A DNA stretch of 64,000 bases from Coprinellus micaceus. Its lineage: Eukaryota; Basidiomycota; Agaricomycetes; Agaricales; Psathyrellaceae. The notes below the pieces were generated by a model. The model had not been told where the DNA came from. It saw only the letters and a program-made list of their open reading frames with translations, and did not search any database. The first letter of the stretch is position 1; each line of letters begins with the position of its first letter. Of this stretch, positions 33,179 through 44,911 are shown piece after piece. The DNA lies in assembly GCA_951394405.1 (NCBI GenBank), contig OX596346.1, forward strand, positions 744,001 through 808,000. Direction: 5' to 3'. A program made the translations under genes and the position numbers.

Positions 33179-35560
33179 TCAAACAAAAGGTATAGTAACT
33201 GAAAGCAAGGGAACGGCGAGGAATGCCACTGGGGCGAAAACGAAGCAGAAAGCACGAACACGTGGGACACAGAACGAAAGGACTCTAGCTCTCCTCGACG
33301 GCGACGTCAACTCCCAGCGCTCTTTCCATTCACGTAACCCTTCTACCTTCATCCTCATCGCAACACGTCTACCATCTACGCGTTTCATCCACTCGTCTGC
33401 CCAATCATCGCGTGGCAGCAAGTCCCCCGGCCTGTAGATCTGGCCCCTCATCATCACCGTCTCATCCCTCCTCAAGGGCCTCGCCCGTCGCGTTTGGGTT
33501 GTGGACATGATGATTGGGGCGGGAAGGAGAGGAGCGAGGCCTGGGGCAGGTGCTGATGTGGCAGCAGCAGGAACGGGCGCGGCGTTCTCGTCGTTCTGCT
33601 CGTCATCTGAAATGTCGGTCATCTCCAGGTCGCCATCATCGAACCTTCGAAGTAAACCGAAATTGATGTATTGCTAGTCGGCTCACCATCTCGGATGGGA
33701 TCCATTCACTCTTCTTATCTTCCTCTTCGGAACTGGCGTGCTCGTGGATAGGCGACACGGGGCGGTTCCCGCTGGACTCATCGTCTTCGTATGTTCTTTG
33801 TGTGCTGCACTCAGCTCGGGATGCTGGGGCGAGTGGTGTGTTCTCATCATTAGCTCCTGGATCCCGAGTGAGTACGACCATGTGGGATAGACGTATCACG
33901 GTCACCAGCGAGGACGCACCGTAGTAGCCGGAGACTCTTCTCTTCTCTTCTTGCTAGGCATCCACTGGGAGTTCTCGTTCTCGTCGTCCTTTCCATCGCT
34001 GTCCTCACAGTCTTCGTCATCACGATCGCGCTTCAAATTTCCGCCGAGCCCGTCAGTACGCGCTCTCGTCAACAAAAGCATATTCAGAACCTACCTCTGG
34101 GGCATGGACGACGGCAACCTCTTAGGACCTAAGGGAGCGGGCTTGGAGGCGCTCTTCCTCTCTTCCGTGCCCTTCTACTTGGCCTCAGGCTCATCGACAT
34201 GGGTCTTGAAAGCGGTGGCGTTTGGCAACGTAGGTGCCTCGATGGGCTCATGCTCCAGGTCTCCTGGTCCTTCGTCGTCACCCTCAGCCTCTTCCTGGGC
34301 TTCCAACTGAGTTGGGGGGGCGTTCCGCGTTCCCCTCCTCGCCCGAATAGAAGTCGTCGAAGTCGTCGTTGGTGGGAACTTGCTTCTCCTTCCGATCGGT
34401 GCCCTCATCCTCGCTCTCGTCGGTGCTGTCGTCCTCTGAACCTGAGCTCTCATTCTCCTCGACATCCTCGTCTCCACCCTCACCCTCAACACCCGCACTG
34501 CGCTGCTTGCGCCGAAACTTCTTTGGAGGGACATACACATTCTCCGGGTCGTCCATATCAGTGCGGTCTAACCGAGCCACCAGCTCCGCAAAGACATCGG
34601 GAGGGACTATCTCCTTCAGCCGGTTCATCAACTCAAACATTATCATCTCATCCTCCTCCAGCTCATCGTTCTCCATCGCGAGCATGCCCCAGGAAAAAGC
34701 CTTCATCCTATGAAGCAGTTCCAGTTTCTCTTCTACGCCCGCGGATTCATGGGCGGTCGTTGACATGGTCCGCGACCCACCCTGCGATGGGAAGGCCGGT
34801 GAAAGGGTGAACGTCGGGGTTGGGAAGAGGGTCGCCGTTCTCGTCAACGTCAACTTCGTCGTTTTGGGGTAGCCCATAGACCTTGCCCGGGGGCCGGGGG
34901 CTAAGTCGGAGTGGTATCTGGCTTGTGGGGCGTCTGCACCCCGTCCCAGTACTGCGACCCCCAGTTTGCCTCGACTTGCCTTCGTTCGGCGGTGCAAATG
35001 CCAACCACGACTTGATGTACGGGTTGCCGGCAGGTTTGAAGGTAGCCGTCTTCGCCATCAACTGGAAGAGGCTGCGTTGGTACGACTCCCCCTCGAACAG
35101 AACCGTCGGGCCCCTATCTGTCTTCGGCGCTTTTTTGGTAAGAGCTGGGGGACGCGGTGTAAGTTGGGTGTACTCTTCGTCGTCGGTGTCCCAGTGGCCC
35201 TCCTGGTAGTAGCCAATTGTTGGGCCGTTGAGACCGCGCTTGGTGGAGGGGGGGATGCAGGGAGTCCAATAAAGATTGTCGAGATCACCGGGCTCGAGAT
35301 GCTGGTGCTTGGGGTCACCCAAGACGTGACGCTTGGCCCTGGTACCTGTTGGAGGTCGTCTGAAGGGAGTGGGCGAGGGAGTCTCGTCGCTATTGACGGT
35401 GATGACAGCCATTGGAGGTGCGGTAGGTGCGTCGGTGATCACACTCAAGGCTTCGCGTGTGCCGCGACGATGGATGGTGGCGGGCTGCTCTTGATCTTCA
35501 GTGGCTTTCTCAGAGTCGATGGCGCTGTGAATGGGACTGCGTGGCTATTGGGATCGTATG
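33179..35560 (-). CDS. Unresolved multi-exon acidic/low-complexity protein gene
   Basis: Several minus-strand segments look coding but do not join cleanly. In order: 35550-34747 (DSEKATEDQEQPATIHRRG, then LGDPKHQHLEPGDLDNLYW, VLFEGESYQRSLFQLMAK); 34766-34290 (MKAFSWGMLAMENDELEE, a run rich in Glu/Asp/Ser, KFRRKQRSAGVEGEGG); a segment ending PNATAFKTHVDEPEAK at 34175; and 33630-33179 (MTDISDDEQNDENAAP, DETVMMRGQIYRPGD, EWMKRVDGRRVAMRMK). The first two overlap in different frames, and the second changes frame at a seven-C run near 34315. The family is not recognised. It could be a host gene with introns I failed to place, a decayed gene or a transposon-derived gene. The pogo-like transposon is inserted a few hundred bp upstream of its 5' end. 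Confidence 0.4.
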
Positions 35561-35898
35561 GAGATGCAGGCCGAGAAGCGGAAGGCGGAACGGGGCTGCA
35601 GCGCGTTGGGAGTTGCGCGTCTTTCGCTGCATGTTGGGTTGCTACATTGGACCAGGGACGATACAACTCAGGGGCTACCGCTGCGTTATGTCCCCCATTC
35701 GACTCCAGGAGAAAAGGCACACATGATGGCGGCGTGCAAACTTTGAAGATCACCACTGCCAGGATCTATGATTCAGGCCCGCCCAGGGCCGCCATTCCAA
35801 AACCCGTTCGCCGGTCACCGCCATCACCGGTGTGCGCGGGGGCGACGAGCTGAGGAGCTCCCCACCAGCAACGGATCGTAGACGGGATGTGAAACTGG

Positions 35899-35900
35899 TA
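35899..35900. other. TA target-site duplication, left
   Basis: TA directly before the left inverted repeat, matched by TA at 38859-38860. Pogo/Tc1-type elements duplicate TA on insertion. Confidence 0.9.
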
Positions 35901-35925
35901 CAGTGTAGTACGGTCACTTGACACA
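35901..35925 (+). repeat. Left terminal inverted repeat, 25 bp
   Basis: Identical to the reverse complement of 38834-38858; the next base inward (35926) no longer matches. Confidence 0.95.
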
Positions 35926-36349
35926 GTTCGGTTACTTGACACAAACTGAAATATCTCGGCGAGATCGAACCCGATTGAGCTCAAATTTGGACCAATTATA
36001 CAAGCTGGACAAGGCTACAGATCACCCAAATTTCGTAGAGAGATATTGACTTTTAAGGGGGGATCGCAAGGCACGAGCACAAAAATTCCATCAAATTCGA
36101 CGAAATCAACTTTTATTTCAAGGGTTCCGCTCGAAAGACATGGATAACAGCCGTAAAAGTACATTCGTTTGTTAGCCACAGAGAAACTGCACGTAGAACA
36201 CGAAAAAGCAAGGCAATTGGAACGGAATTGCACGAGAACGACACGCAAAGTTGATGCGTGACACCTCATAGCCAGGTGTGCATGCGCGCTCACACACTTC
36301 CATCCCACAGCTCACTTCTATCGCCCCTTCAACGCCGTAACACAACACG

Positions 36350-38592
36350 ATGGTCTACCATGCACAGTCAGAACGCGTAAAGAAGGCAAATGAACGTGAC
36401 AAGCATGACAAGGCGATGGCCGACGCCATGAACGACTACCAGAAAGACCAGGAAACATCGAATAAACCCCATGGCCTGCGGTACTGGGCGAACAAGTACA
36501 GCGTCGACTACGGCACATTGGGGAGGCACCTGAGGGGTTCTCGTAGTCAAACGGACTACGCCGCCACACGACAGAAGCTGTCTCCTGCCCAAGAGCGCGT
36601 CCTTGTTAATTTCATCAAGGAGTCTGCTGACCGCGGCTTTCCACTCAATCATGACAGCATCGTCACGTACGCCAATGCCATCCTACAGGCCGACAAGGGA
36701 ACAGATCACCATGTGGGGAAGAAGTGGATCTTCGCCTTCCTCGACAGGCACCGCAAAGAGCTCCAAACACACTGGAGCAAACCCCTCGACTCTCAGCGTG
36801 CTCGGGCACTCAACCCCGAGGCTGTCAAGGAGTGGTTCAAACTTGTTAAACAGTTCATCGTCGATGCTGGGGTCAAGCCCGAGAACATCTACGGAATGGA
36901 TGAGAGTGGCTTCCCACCATCACATCAGGGGAAGGAGAGGGTGGTCGGAGGTCGAGGCGTGAAGACTCAGCACAAGCAGGGAGGGGGAGGCCGCGAGAAT
37001 GTGACGGCACTGGTCACGATCTGTGCGGATGGAACGGCGCTGGTCCCCATGATTATCTACAAAGGGAAGAACATGATGAAAAAATGGGGAGAGAACAACA
37101 TCGCCAATGCAACGTGAGTGTCTGGTGATCCTGGCAGAGAAGCACGCTGACTTACGTTCGTTCAAGCATCTCATGCTCGGAGAACGGCTGGACTGATGGC
37201 GAGCTTGCCCGTCTCTGGATCGAGAAGAACTTCGATGCCCAGACAAAGGCAAAGGCGGCAGGCAGTGTTCGAGTCCTCCTCCTCGACGGCCACAGTTCCC
37301 ACTACACCCCAGAACTCCTCCTTTACGCACGCGAGAACAACATCGTCATCCTCGGTTATCCCCCACACTGCACCCATGCCCTTCAAGGCCTTGATGTCGT
37401 CTGTTTTGCAAGGATGAAGGAAGTTTGGAAGGAGGAGATCAACAGATTTGAGCAAATCAACAACAGAGGTGTCAGCAAGGGCGACTTTACGGGTGTTTTT
37501 GGAGCTGCGTACCTTCGAGCTTTCACCCCAGACCTTATCAAGGCTGCCTTCAAGGAGACTGGTGTGTACCCATACGACCCGAACGTAATCAAGCCCGAAC
37601 AGATGAAGCCAAGCGAAACGACGTCTGTTAAGGCCAGCTTTCCCCTCCCCCAGCCATCCCCTGTGCGAGCAATCATGCGGACGTTCAGGGAAAACCCTCC
37701 AACAGCCTTCGATGCCGATCCCGAACACCTCACTGCCCCACCCCGTTCTCCTGTTGCTTCGACATCCCAGCGGCAGCTGACGCCCCCTGGCACACCACCC
37801 ATGCCCACCCGGCGACGGCGAGACGAGTTCGAAAGCCTAGATTACACCCCCAGTAAGCGAATGCGGCTCATGTCGGCCAATCTCGCCCAAACAAACGCGT
37901 CGTACCTGATCTCCAAGACCTCAATCACCTCCGCCGATCTCCCATTCAAGCCGGTCTTCGAAGCTGCTCCTCCTCTTCCTGAACCCGACTGGTCGCTGAT
38001 GGATGCGGCTGCGGAAGGGGGTCAAACTCGAGGAGAGATGGAGGCCCGCATCGCTGAACTCAGCCAAAGTCTACGGCAAGCACAGGACCACATCAAGGCT
38101 CGAAATCTGATTATTGAGGGTGCCCATGCCCAGCTAGTTGTCCAAGATATGCACCTGCATGCACAGAATCGGGTTATTGAAGCGCGCGAGAAGAAGAAGA
38201 AAGACGATCGCACCATGTTGTTTCCTCACGGCCATGGCCGTTGCTTGACTGGGGACGAATTCACGGGGGCTATGGTGGCCCAGGCAGCAAGCAGAGCTGA
38301 GGATGCCGAGAAACGGAGGAAGAGGGTAGAGGAGAGGGCAGAGAAACGTTCAAAAAGCGATCTCGTGAGTGCACGGTGGAAGGAGGTGACGGACGAATGG
38401 AACCTTCGAAAGGCTCAGCATGCGGAGGAATGTGAGCGTCTTTTAGCCGGGGGAGCTCGGAAATGTGACCTTCCAAAGGCACCAACGAGAGCTTTGAAGA
38501 AGGATGTCATTGCTGAGGTCGAACGAGAGCTTGAAGCGGAGGAATCGGACGACGATGAGCCCTTAGATGAAGGGGATGATGGTGGGCGATAA
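36350..38592 (+). CDS. pogo/Fot1-family DDE transposase
   Basis: Two exons, 36350-37113 and 37167-38592 (53-nt intron with gtgagt donor, ctgac branch and ttcaag acceptor), give 729 aa. The N-terminus has a psq-type helix-turn-helix (LRYWANKYSVDYGTLGRHL), then a CENP-B/Tc5-type DNA-binding domain (LSPAQERVLVNFIKESAD ... KKWIFAFLDRH). The DDE_1 catalytic domain shows D184 (YGMDESGF), D295 (LLLDGHSSHY) and D331 (LQGLDVVCF), so the spacing is DD35D as in Fot1/pogo elements. The C-terminal 200 residues include a probable coiled coil and an acidic end (EAEESDDDEPLDEGDDGG). The protein would cut and paste the element at TA sites in the nucleus. All catalytic residues are present. Confidence 0.93.
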
Positions 38593-38833
38593 GGAAATCA
38601 ACGGGCTCGACGCGCTTTGTCACGCTTGTCACACGCGCGTCACGGTGTGTCAAATGACCGGAATTCATGCTTTTGGACCTCTCCTCTTGTTCTCGCAATA
38701 CTGGGGAACCACTCTTGTATTTTCAACGATGTAAAGTCATGTAAGAATAGAGTAGAAGCTGTAGAACGGTTTTAGCCTAATTTTACCCCACTTCTCCCAA
38801 AACTCTCAACAATAATTGGCAATCTCACTTTGG

Positions 38834-38858
38834 TGTGTCAAGTGACCGTACTACACTG
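38834..38858 (-). repeat. Right terminal inverted repeat, 25 bp
   Basis: Ends ctacactg, followed by TA at 38859-38860. Exact inverted match of the left repeat. Confidence 0.95.
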
Positions 38859-38860
38859 TA

Positions 38861-41038
38861 CCACTACGGTTGCCCGCTGGGGTCAGGTCTACGTTTGGCT
38901 TCTCGCAACGCCGTTGGCCGTTGATTGGGCCGGCGATGTGTCGTAGACTGGACCCGATGGCAATACCGGCGTCGGAAGAAGCAGGGTGGTGTGTTCGGGG
39001 TCCTCTCACCTCCTTCGCAGCCTGAGTGAGTAGGGGCGTAGCCCTCTCCCCATCGTGATACTAACGTTGTTCAACGTATCTCATCAGTGTAGGTGAATCG
39101 AGTCCAGTACCAAAGCCGTGAAGTCATGAATGTACCTTCAATTCGTGCATGATTTGTATTGCCCAAAGTGCTAATAGCGCTTCGCCACAGCCCTTTGGCC
39201 CGGGCGCTTAAATTACAGGGCGCAAGGGAACTGATTGACGGTCTCGGTGACGGTGATGCGCTTGATGACCGACGAGGCAGGGGTCTTCTTCGAATGCCTG
39301 GGTATCTTAGTGCGACGATCTGTGGAAATGCCCACCAAGGCATTTTCAGGGTCGGGACATGCGATTTGTTTACATCTCCCCCGTCGCTCCTCCTCTGTCT
39401 CTGCCTATCGTACACTCTCTAACTTGGAGTTGGGAACGGTCGGAAAACCATTGGATTCCCGCTCCCAGTTCTATGACGAACTTCCTTCGTATTCTGGGCG
39501 GTTTCAACTCACGATAGGACCCCAGACCTCAAAAAATGCAGAAGAAATTTGCATGAATAGACGGGCCATGGTGGACGTGTGGTCCCGGTACGACGAGGAG
39601 GGGTACCTACCGACGGGAAGACCCCGAACACACCGCGCAGCTGCACCCGACGCCCACGCGGGCCTAAATAGAAGCCCATCAGACATTGACCACGCGTTTC
39701 GCGGCCAACGGCGTTGTGAGAAGCCAAACGCAGACCTGGCCCCAGCGGGCAACCGTATACCACGCCCTTTCTCAACAATGGGGACCCTGCAACTCGGCCA
39801 CGAGGGACGGTTTCGCAACTCGTCGACCCTGCGGGTCCAAAATTTCTAACAATGCGTCGACGTATTCGTCCGACTCGATCACAGGCGAGTGCCGGTAAAG
39901 ATCGAAGCCTTGCGCTTCTCGGATGCACCCCGATCCCAGATTGGCTGGCTTCTGTGTGGCCTCCCTATTGGCTGGCATACAGATCCAGCTTCGGTCGCTA
40001 GCCGGCTGCAATGTGATCGCAGGGTGAATACGGGCCTTTCGCTTTCCACCGAGAGGGTGGAACAGCCTTGATGAGCCATCCCCTTGGATCCAGATTGGTG
40101 TTTTGCCTTCCATTGACTACATTTACAGGGTGTTGCTGAAGCATATGCATAATTCGTCGTTGGCTTCCTCTCCCACCTCATAGCTTCGACAGCTTTCTCA
40201 TTCTCGATCGCATATTTGCAAGCCACAGGATGGGCTCCAAGCCCTGTTCCCCAATCAGATTAAGTGTTGTATAACGGCATTCTTTCATTCTCGAAAGTCC
40301 CTGTGATATGTATCACTGTAGACCGGGGAGCTTCCTTGTCAGGCACCCGACGACGTGGTGGTCGGTATGCACCTCCGTGCCACTTCCCCCCCCCCCCCCC
40401 CCCCCCCCCTAGCAGTGATGCGTTTCTCGTCGTTTTCGCAATGGTTTGTAAATCCGCGATCCTGGTAAGTGTTCCGCCTGAGATTGAGGCCTGAGCTTCA
40501 CCAAATTTCACCGCCTTCGGATATAGGTGCTGCAGCCGAAGGGAGAGGCGGGTATTCTGGACGTCGAAACTTGGGCTCGTTGTCTCGCCCATTAAGCGCC
40601 CACCCCATCAGGGAAGTCCAACCCACCAAATGGGTTTGGGCGATCCCCGCGGGGCTGCGGTGTTCGCGGCCCCCAGCTCCTCTCCTCGTGTGTCTACAGC
40701 AGGGCCCTGATCTTCTGTAAACTCTGTTCGCCCGCTTCTTGGCACCAATCAAGGCGCCAATGCTGTCTCCTACTAGATGCTGCATACCATCTCCACAGTA
40801 AAGAACTTCATCCCGGTTCAATGTTCCACATCATTGTCTGAGGTACAGGAGTATGAAAAGTATGGGAAGGGTAGTCCAGCCGTTCTGAGATACAAGGTGC
40901 AGGGTCGAAGGAAGGAAAGTCGCCAGTTTCCGGGATGATTCTGTATGGATAAATGCGCGGCCAATCACACCGTATCGATCGGTTTAATCACGCATTATAG
41001 TGTTGAGAGAACGTTCCTGGCGCGATCGTGCTCGTACG
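38861..41038. other. Gene-poor stretch, no supported gene
   Basis: About 2.2 kb to the right of the transposon. Frames up to about 200 aa occur on both strands but overlap one another and show no domains or consistent splicing. A run of 24 cytosines lies at 40386-40409. Confidence 0.4.
40386..40409 (+). repeat. Poly-C tract, 24 nt
   Basis: An uninterrupted run of 24 C. The complementary poly-G strand could form G-quadruplex structures, and the length is prone to slippage or sequencing error. Confidence 0.9.
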
Positions 41039-41835
41039 TCACAGAGGTGATTCTGTGGAAAAGAGAAGCGGTGAACACTCACCATGATTTGGAGCGTACA
41101 TTCCGTTTGGCGCGTGGTGATTGATACACATCGGGGGGTTGTGGTGAAGGTGCGACTGGACGTGGAGGGGATGAGGCCCGTTCCCAGCTATTGTGAATCG
41201 TGGTTGACAAGAAGTGTAGCACGGAGATATATAGCACTTACCGCCTTCGTGCAAAGTCCCAGGGTGACTGCCTGCTTGGTATCCGGTTATGCAATCACCG
41301 AGGCCTCGGGGAATATACTGAGGCGTGTTTGCGGGCTGGTCACACCCTTGGTCGACATCCTGCGTATGCCCTTGGTGCCAGTAGCTGGGGGGATCCCCAT
41401 TTACCTCTTCCAATCCACCGTTTTGCTGGAAGCCGCTGGCCATCACCTTCCTGGGGGTTTCCGGAAGGATGGTGCCCGGAGGATACTTTACATTGAAATC
41501 GCTAGCCCATCCTATCTGTGGGTCCCATGGATGGGTTACCGACTGTCACCGAGCATAACGAAACCTTGATTGTGCTTGACATACCTTCTCGCCAGGGGTC
41601 CCGCTCTCCGCGTCCCCCGTCGGAGTCTGAAAGATGCGCAGCATTGGGGTCAAAAAGCGAAGGGAACTGACACCAAGCAAGATAGTAGCGATCAACGATA
41701 CTAGGCGTAGAGTGAGCAGGGCCACCACCGTCGAGACTCGGGGAAATGCTCACTGATGATGACCGTGATCCCTTCGCGATGGCTAACATCCAATGCACGG
41801 ATAACAAGGTTCAACGCGCACTGCTCCTAGCAATT
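41039..41835 (-). CDS. Unknown multi-exon gene with His/Gln/Pro/Asn-rich C-terminus (partial model)
   Basis: Coding-like exons on minus: about 41835-41750 (EQCALNLVIRALDVSHREG, ITVIIS); then, after an intron, SIVDRYYLAWCQFPSLFDPN with LSDSDGGRGERDPWREG (to about 41580); then, after a second intron (gtatgt donor, acceptor before GATGGGCTAG), a long exon WASDFNVKYPPGTILPETP and MASGFQQNGGLEEVNGDPP, running to a gtaagt donor near 41225; then a short exon with HHNPPMCINHHAPNGMYAP. Reading phase agrees across these joins, which is the main support. The start is not found and the 5' part may extend above 41835. No family is recognised; the low-complexity end resembles those of many fungal regulators. 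Confidence 0.35.
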
Positions 41836-44800
41836 AGATTTGTGCATTTTGAACTCGGGGAAGAAGCTGTTACACACAGTTACAGAGATCAAGGTAGACA
41901 AGATGAGGAGGCCTGAACGAGGTCAGAGTCTGTCAACGATTAAAAAGCGGTTAAATGCTAGACAACGCACAGCCTAAGGCCCACGCAAACAATTCCGTCG
42001 AACTGCCTGGTGCCGGATGTGGCTTGGGACCGGTGGTGAAGTGATTGGTTGGATACCGTGTTGGGGGAGCATTTGGCGCTTGGTGATCTGCGTCGGTGAT
42101 AGCTTGAGGTTTATTCCCCCCCCATCACGCGACCCCCAACTAGTATTCACTCACTATCATACATGTCCCTCGACATTTTTTCCAAGCTAGGGAGACGATG
42201 CTGCGGCTGGGCTTGGACGAATGTATCAAGAGAGGAGAAGACAAGGCCCAGTGGGTAGACTGAGGAAGGCAGTAGCAGCTGAGAGTGAAGTATATATGCA
42301 TGGGTGATGATAGACCGCACAGAGCCCGAAATTTATAGGAAGCCACTTACAACCGATGAGCGTGAAGGGGCTCCCAGCCATGCCCGACCATGTCTCTCCG
42401 ACATACTGCGAAGTGTACAGATTCGGATAGGTCATTAAATTCGGGGCCCGCTATCCCCGGACGCCGACTCGGAAACTAGGAGACTCGCCCGCACCCTAGC
42501 AGCATGCCAGGTGAGTGACGATGGTTCATATGTGGCTTCCCGGATCTCGATTCGAAGAGTAAATGGAGCGGTGACCAAGTCACCTACCGATCCAGCTATA
42601 CGGGGCAGCGCATTGCCCGATAATGCAAGCAAGGATAAGCGCCCGCCGTCAGAATTAAGGCGACGGGTACACCACCGTGACTGGTCGCCTTCATGGTATG
42701 TACTAGTTGTGCCAGCGTTGGAGTCACTTGAGGACAATCTCTTGGGGAATATGGACCCAGAAGCCTCCATAGGAATTACTGCCCGTGCCCGTGCCCGTCC
42801 CTAAGGAGCGAAGACCCGTCCTTTGAATACTACCCCGGGAAGAGAAGCACTGTCGGAATGTAATTTCGAAAGGTCGCTTCTTCTTCGGGAAAGGACAAAC
42901 ATACTCAGGCTCCCCTTAATCTTACCCTGAGACCCTCTATTAGAGGTCATTTAAACCACGTTACCGCCTGCACTCCCTTTTCCCTAAAGCTATGTTCTAT
43001 TACACGGCGATCGAGATCAGTTGGAGGCCAGATGGGCTCAGGGTCGTCAGCCGGACGGTATCACATTTCTTCGGCGGTGTGTCGTGTGGGCAAGTAGGGT
43101 GAAATAATGAGAGTAATTGGCGAGCGGAGGAGAATTATGGTCGGGCGGACGAGGTGGATGCAAAACGGACGAGGGGGGAGAAAGGTTGGGAGCAAAATTC
43201 ACCGCCGGAGATCACACTTAACCCTGGCATTTGCATAGCCTCGGCTAATATTTAGCGCATCCCCCAGAGTGATGCGCTCGCTCACCGGCGCACATCTCCA
43301 ACGTGCTCGCCCTCGCTTGCCTGAGGCTGGCAGGGTAGCCACTACGATGGAAGAGTGAGAAAGGGGAGTAGCAAACTTGCCTCACAAGGCCACTGTGGTC
43401 GAATGAAAAGGAGAGCCTCAAGGTTGAAGGTTTAAATTAGCTTCCAAACACGGTCACCGTTGATGATTCAATTGCCGGGCGTGTGGATCTTATAATTACT
43501 GCGCCGCATATGGAAGTTACGAACACACAACTGCAACCGCTTGGACAGTTCGGGCTTTCAAATTGCCGCTTTATTTTGACCGCCAACTCGAATGTGTCGC
43601 ATCTCGCGATAGCCAGGAAGAAGTTGAAGTACTACTCAAGGGATGCGGCAGGAGCTGCTCTTTATACCACCAATTCCCTCGTGCGGTGTGGGTGTCCAAC
43701 CTCTTCCAACACGCGGCACGAAACGTTCTGGGCCATGACAGGACATGACGTTGGCTCCCTCCGTTCCTGATTGGGACCAAGTGCCGTCCTACCTACCTAC
43801 CTACCTCATAAGGTTTGATCGAGTGTCAAGGGAGGATGCCGGCGGAGAGATCGACCCTCTTCGAGAAAGCCTACACTGTTGTCATGGATTCCCTCCATGC
43901 CCCTATCACTCCCGTCCCTCCTGTGCCATTGTCCCCTGTGTGGCTATCACTGTCAAACGCGAGTGGTTGGCTCCTGTCTGCCATTATTTAAGGAACTACA
44001 ATGTCTCCGCGAATTCCTCGTCCTGAATTTCCCCCTCGAACTCGCAGCTTTGTCGTCCTCCGTATTGAAAAAAAAACCCCAGCGTCGTACTCCCTATTGC
44101 AAAAATCTGTCACTTCTTGTACATCCTGAACCCATGTTCAAAATTTCCGTCATGCTGGGTGATTCACAAGCATCGTCCGATCAACCCCGGCGCAACCGGC
44201 CTCTCTTTCCTCGCCACTATGTATAAGGATGCGGTGACAGCGCCTGGAAACCTTGGATCTTCACTTTGACGCCAACCGGATCGTGGAGGAAGATCTCACA
44301 GCCAAGGCTCACGATGCGACGGCGCCAGCGACCTCCCCACTTCACCATGGGCTATGGCACTTGACGAAATGACACCGGCAACACCTTGCAAGGCTTTACC
44401 GAGATGGAACTACTCCAGGCACGGAAGGTCGTTATCGCGAGGTTCCTCCACCGCCTGCTCCCCGAACTTATTGGCCGTCCGAGGTTCGGCAGAAGGTGTT
44501 TGGGACGGGATAGCTTCCTGGTCAGGTCTTACCAGGAATCGAGGGCCGATATCGTCGTTGAGGTGGAGGCACTCCCGGGGAGCCCACACTCTGCTCCATA
44601 TGATCGGTGGGGCACAGTTTCCCTCCACTGCATACAGCTCCTTCGTCCACCCGTTCCCGCATAACGAACACGACGGTCAGCATCGTTCCCCGTCTGAGAG
44701 ATTGCTGCTGACGCCAACCGATGAGCCTTCGCTGACCGATTGTCTCAGTAGATTTCCAACCTTAGACATTGCGAGACTGCTTGGCCTGTTTGACTCAGCC

Positions 44801-44911
44801 TCCTCCTGGGAGTATTTTAATCAGTCCCGTTCCAGTCTGACCTCCAACAACTCTTTCCTGTCAACCCCCACGAACCCCTACTTCCACACCGCCGCACAAC
44901 CAACCATCATC
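41836..44911. other. Gene-poor stretch, no firm gene
   Basis: About 3 kb. A minus-strand piece at 42435-42350 (MTYPNLYTSQYVGETWSG) looks somewhat coding and may be an upstream exon of a minus-strand gene, but I cannot connect it. A short (ccta)n repeat lies at 43788-43806. Otherwise only short frames are seen. The last 500 bp before 44912 is the presumed promoter of the next gene. Confidence 0.35.
43788..43806 (+). repeat. (CCTA)n short tandem repeat
   Basis: About five CCTA units. It is internal and short, so no telomeric meaning is assigned. Confidence 0.8.

Larger units (their letters stand above)
35901..38858 (+). mobile_element. pogo/Fot1-type DNA transposon, apparently intact
   Basis: 2958 bp bounded by perfect 25-bp terminal inverted repeats that begin cagtgtagtacggtcact, flanked by a TA duplication. 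It contains one two-exon transposase gene with no stops or frameshifts. Subterminal copies of the inner repeat core occur at 35929-35943 (cggttacttgacaca) and 38646-38661 (inverted form tgtgtcaaatgaccgg), likely transposase-binding sites. Perfect terminal repeats plus an open transposase suggest recent insertion and possible autonomy. The rebuilt target is the palindrome tggtacca. Confidence 0.92.

Noticed and set aside
34966..35853. Plus-strand open frame of 295 aa
   Set aside because: It is antisense to better coding segments on minus, is Gly/Arg-rich and has no domain.
43788..43806. (CCTA)n as interstitial telomere
   Set aside because: The fungal telomere repeat is TTAGGG; this four-base repeat is short and different.
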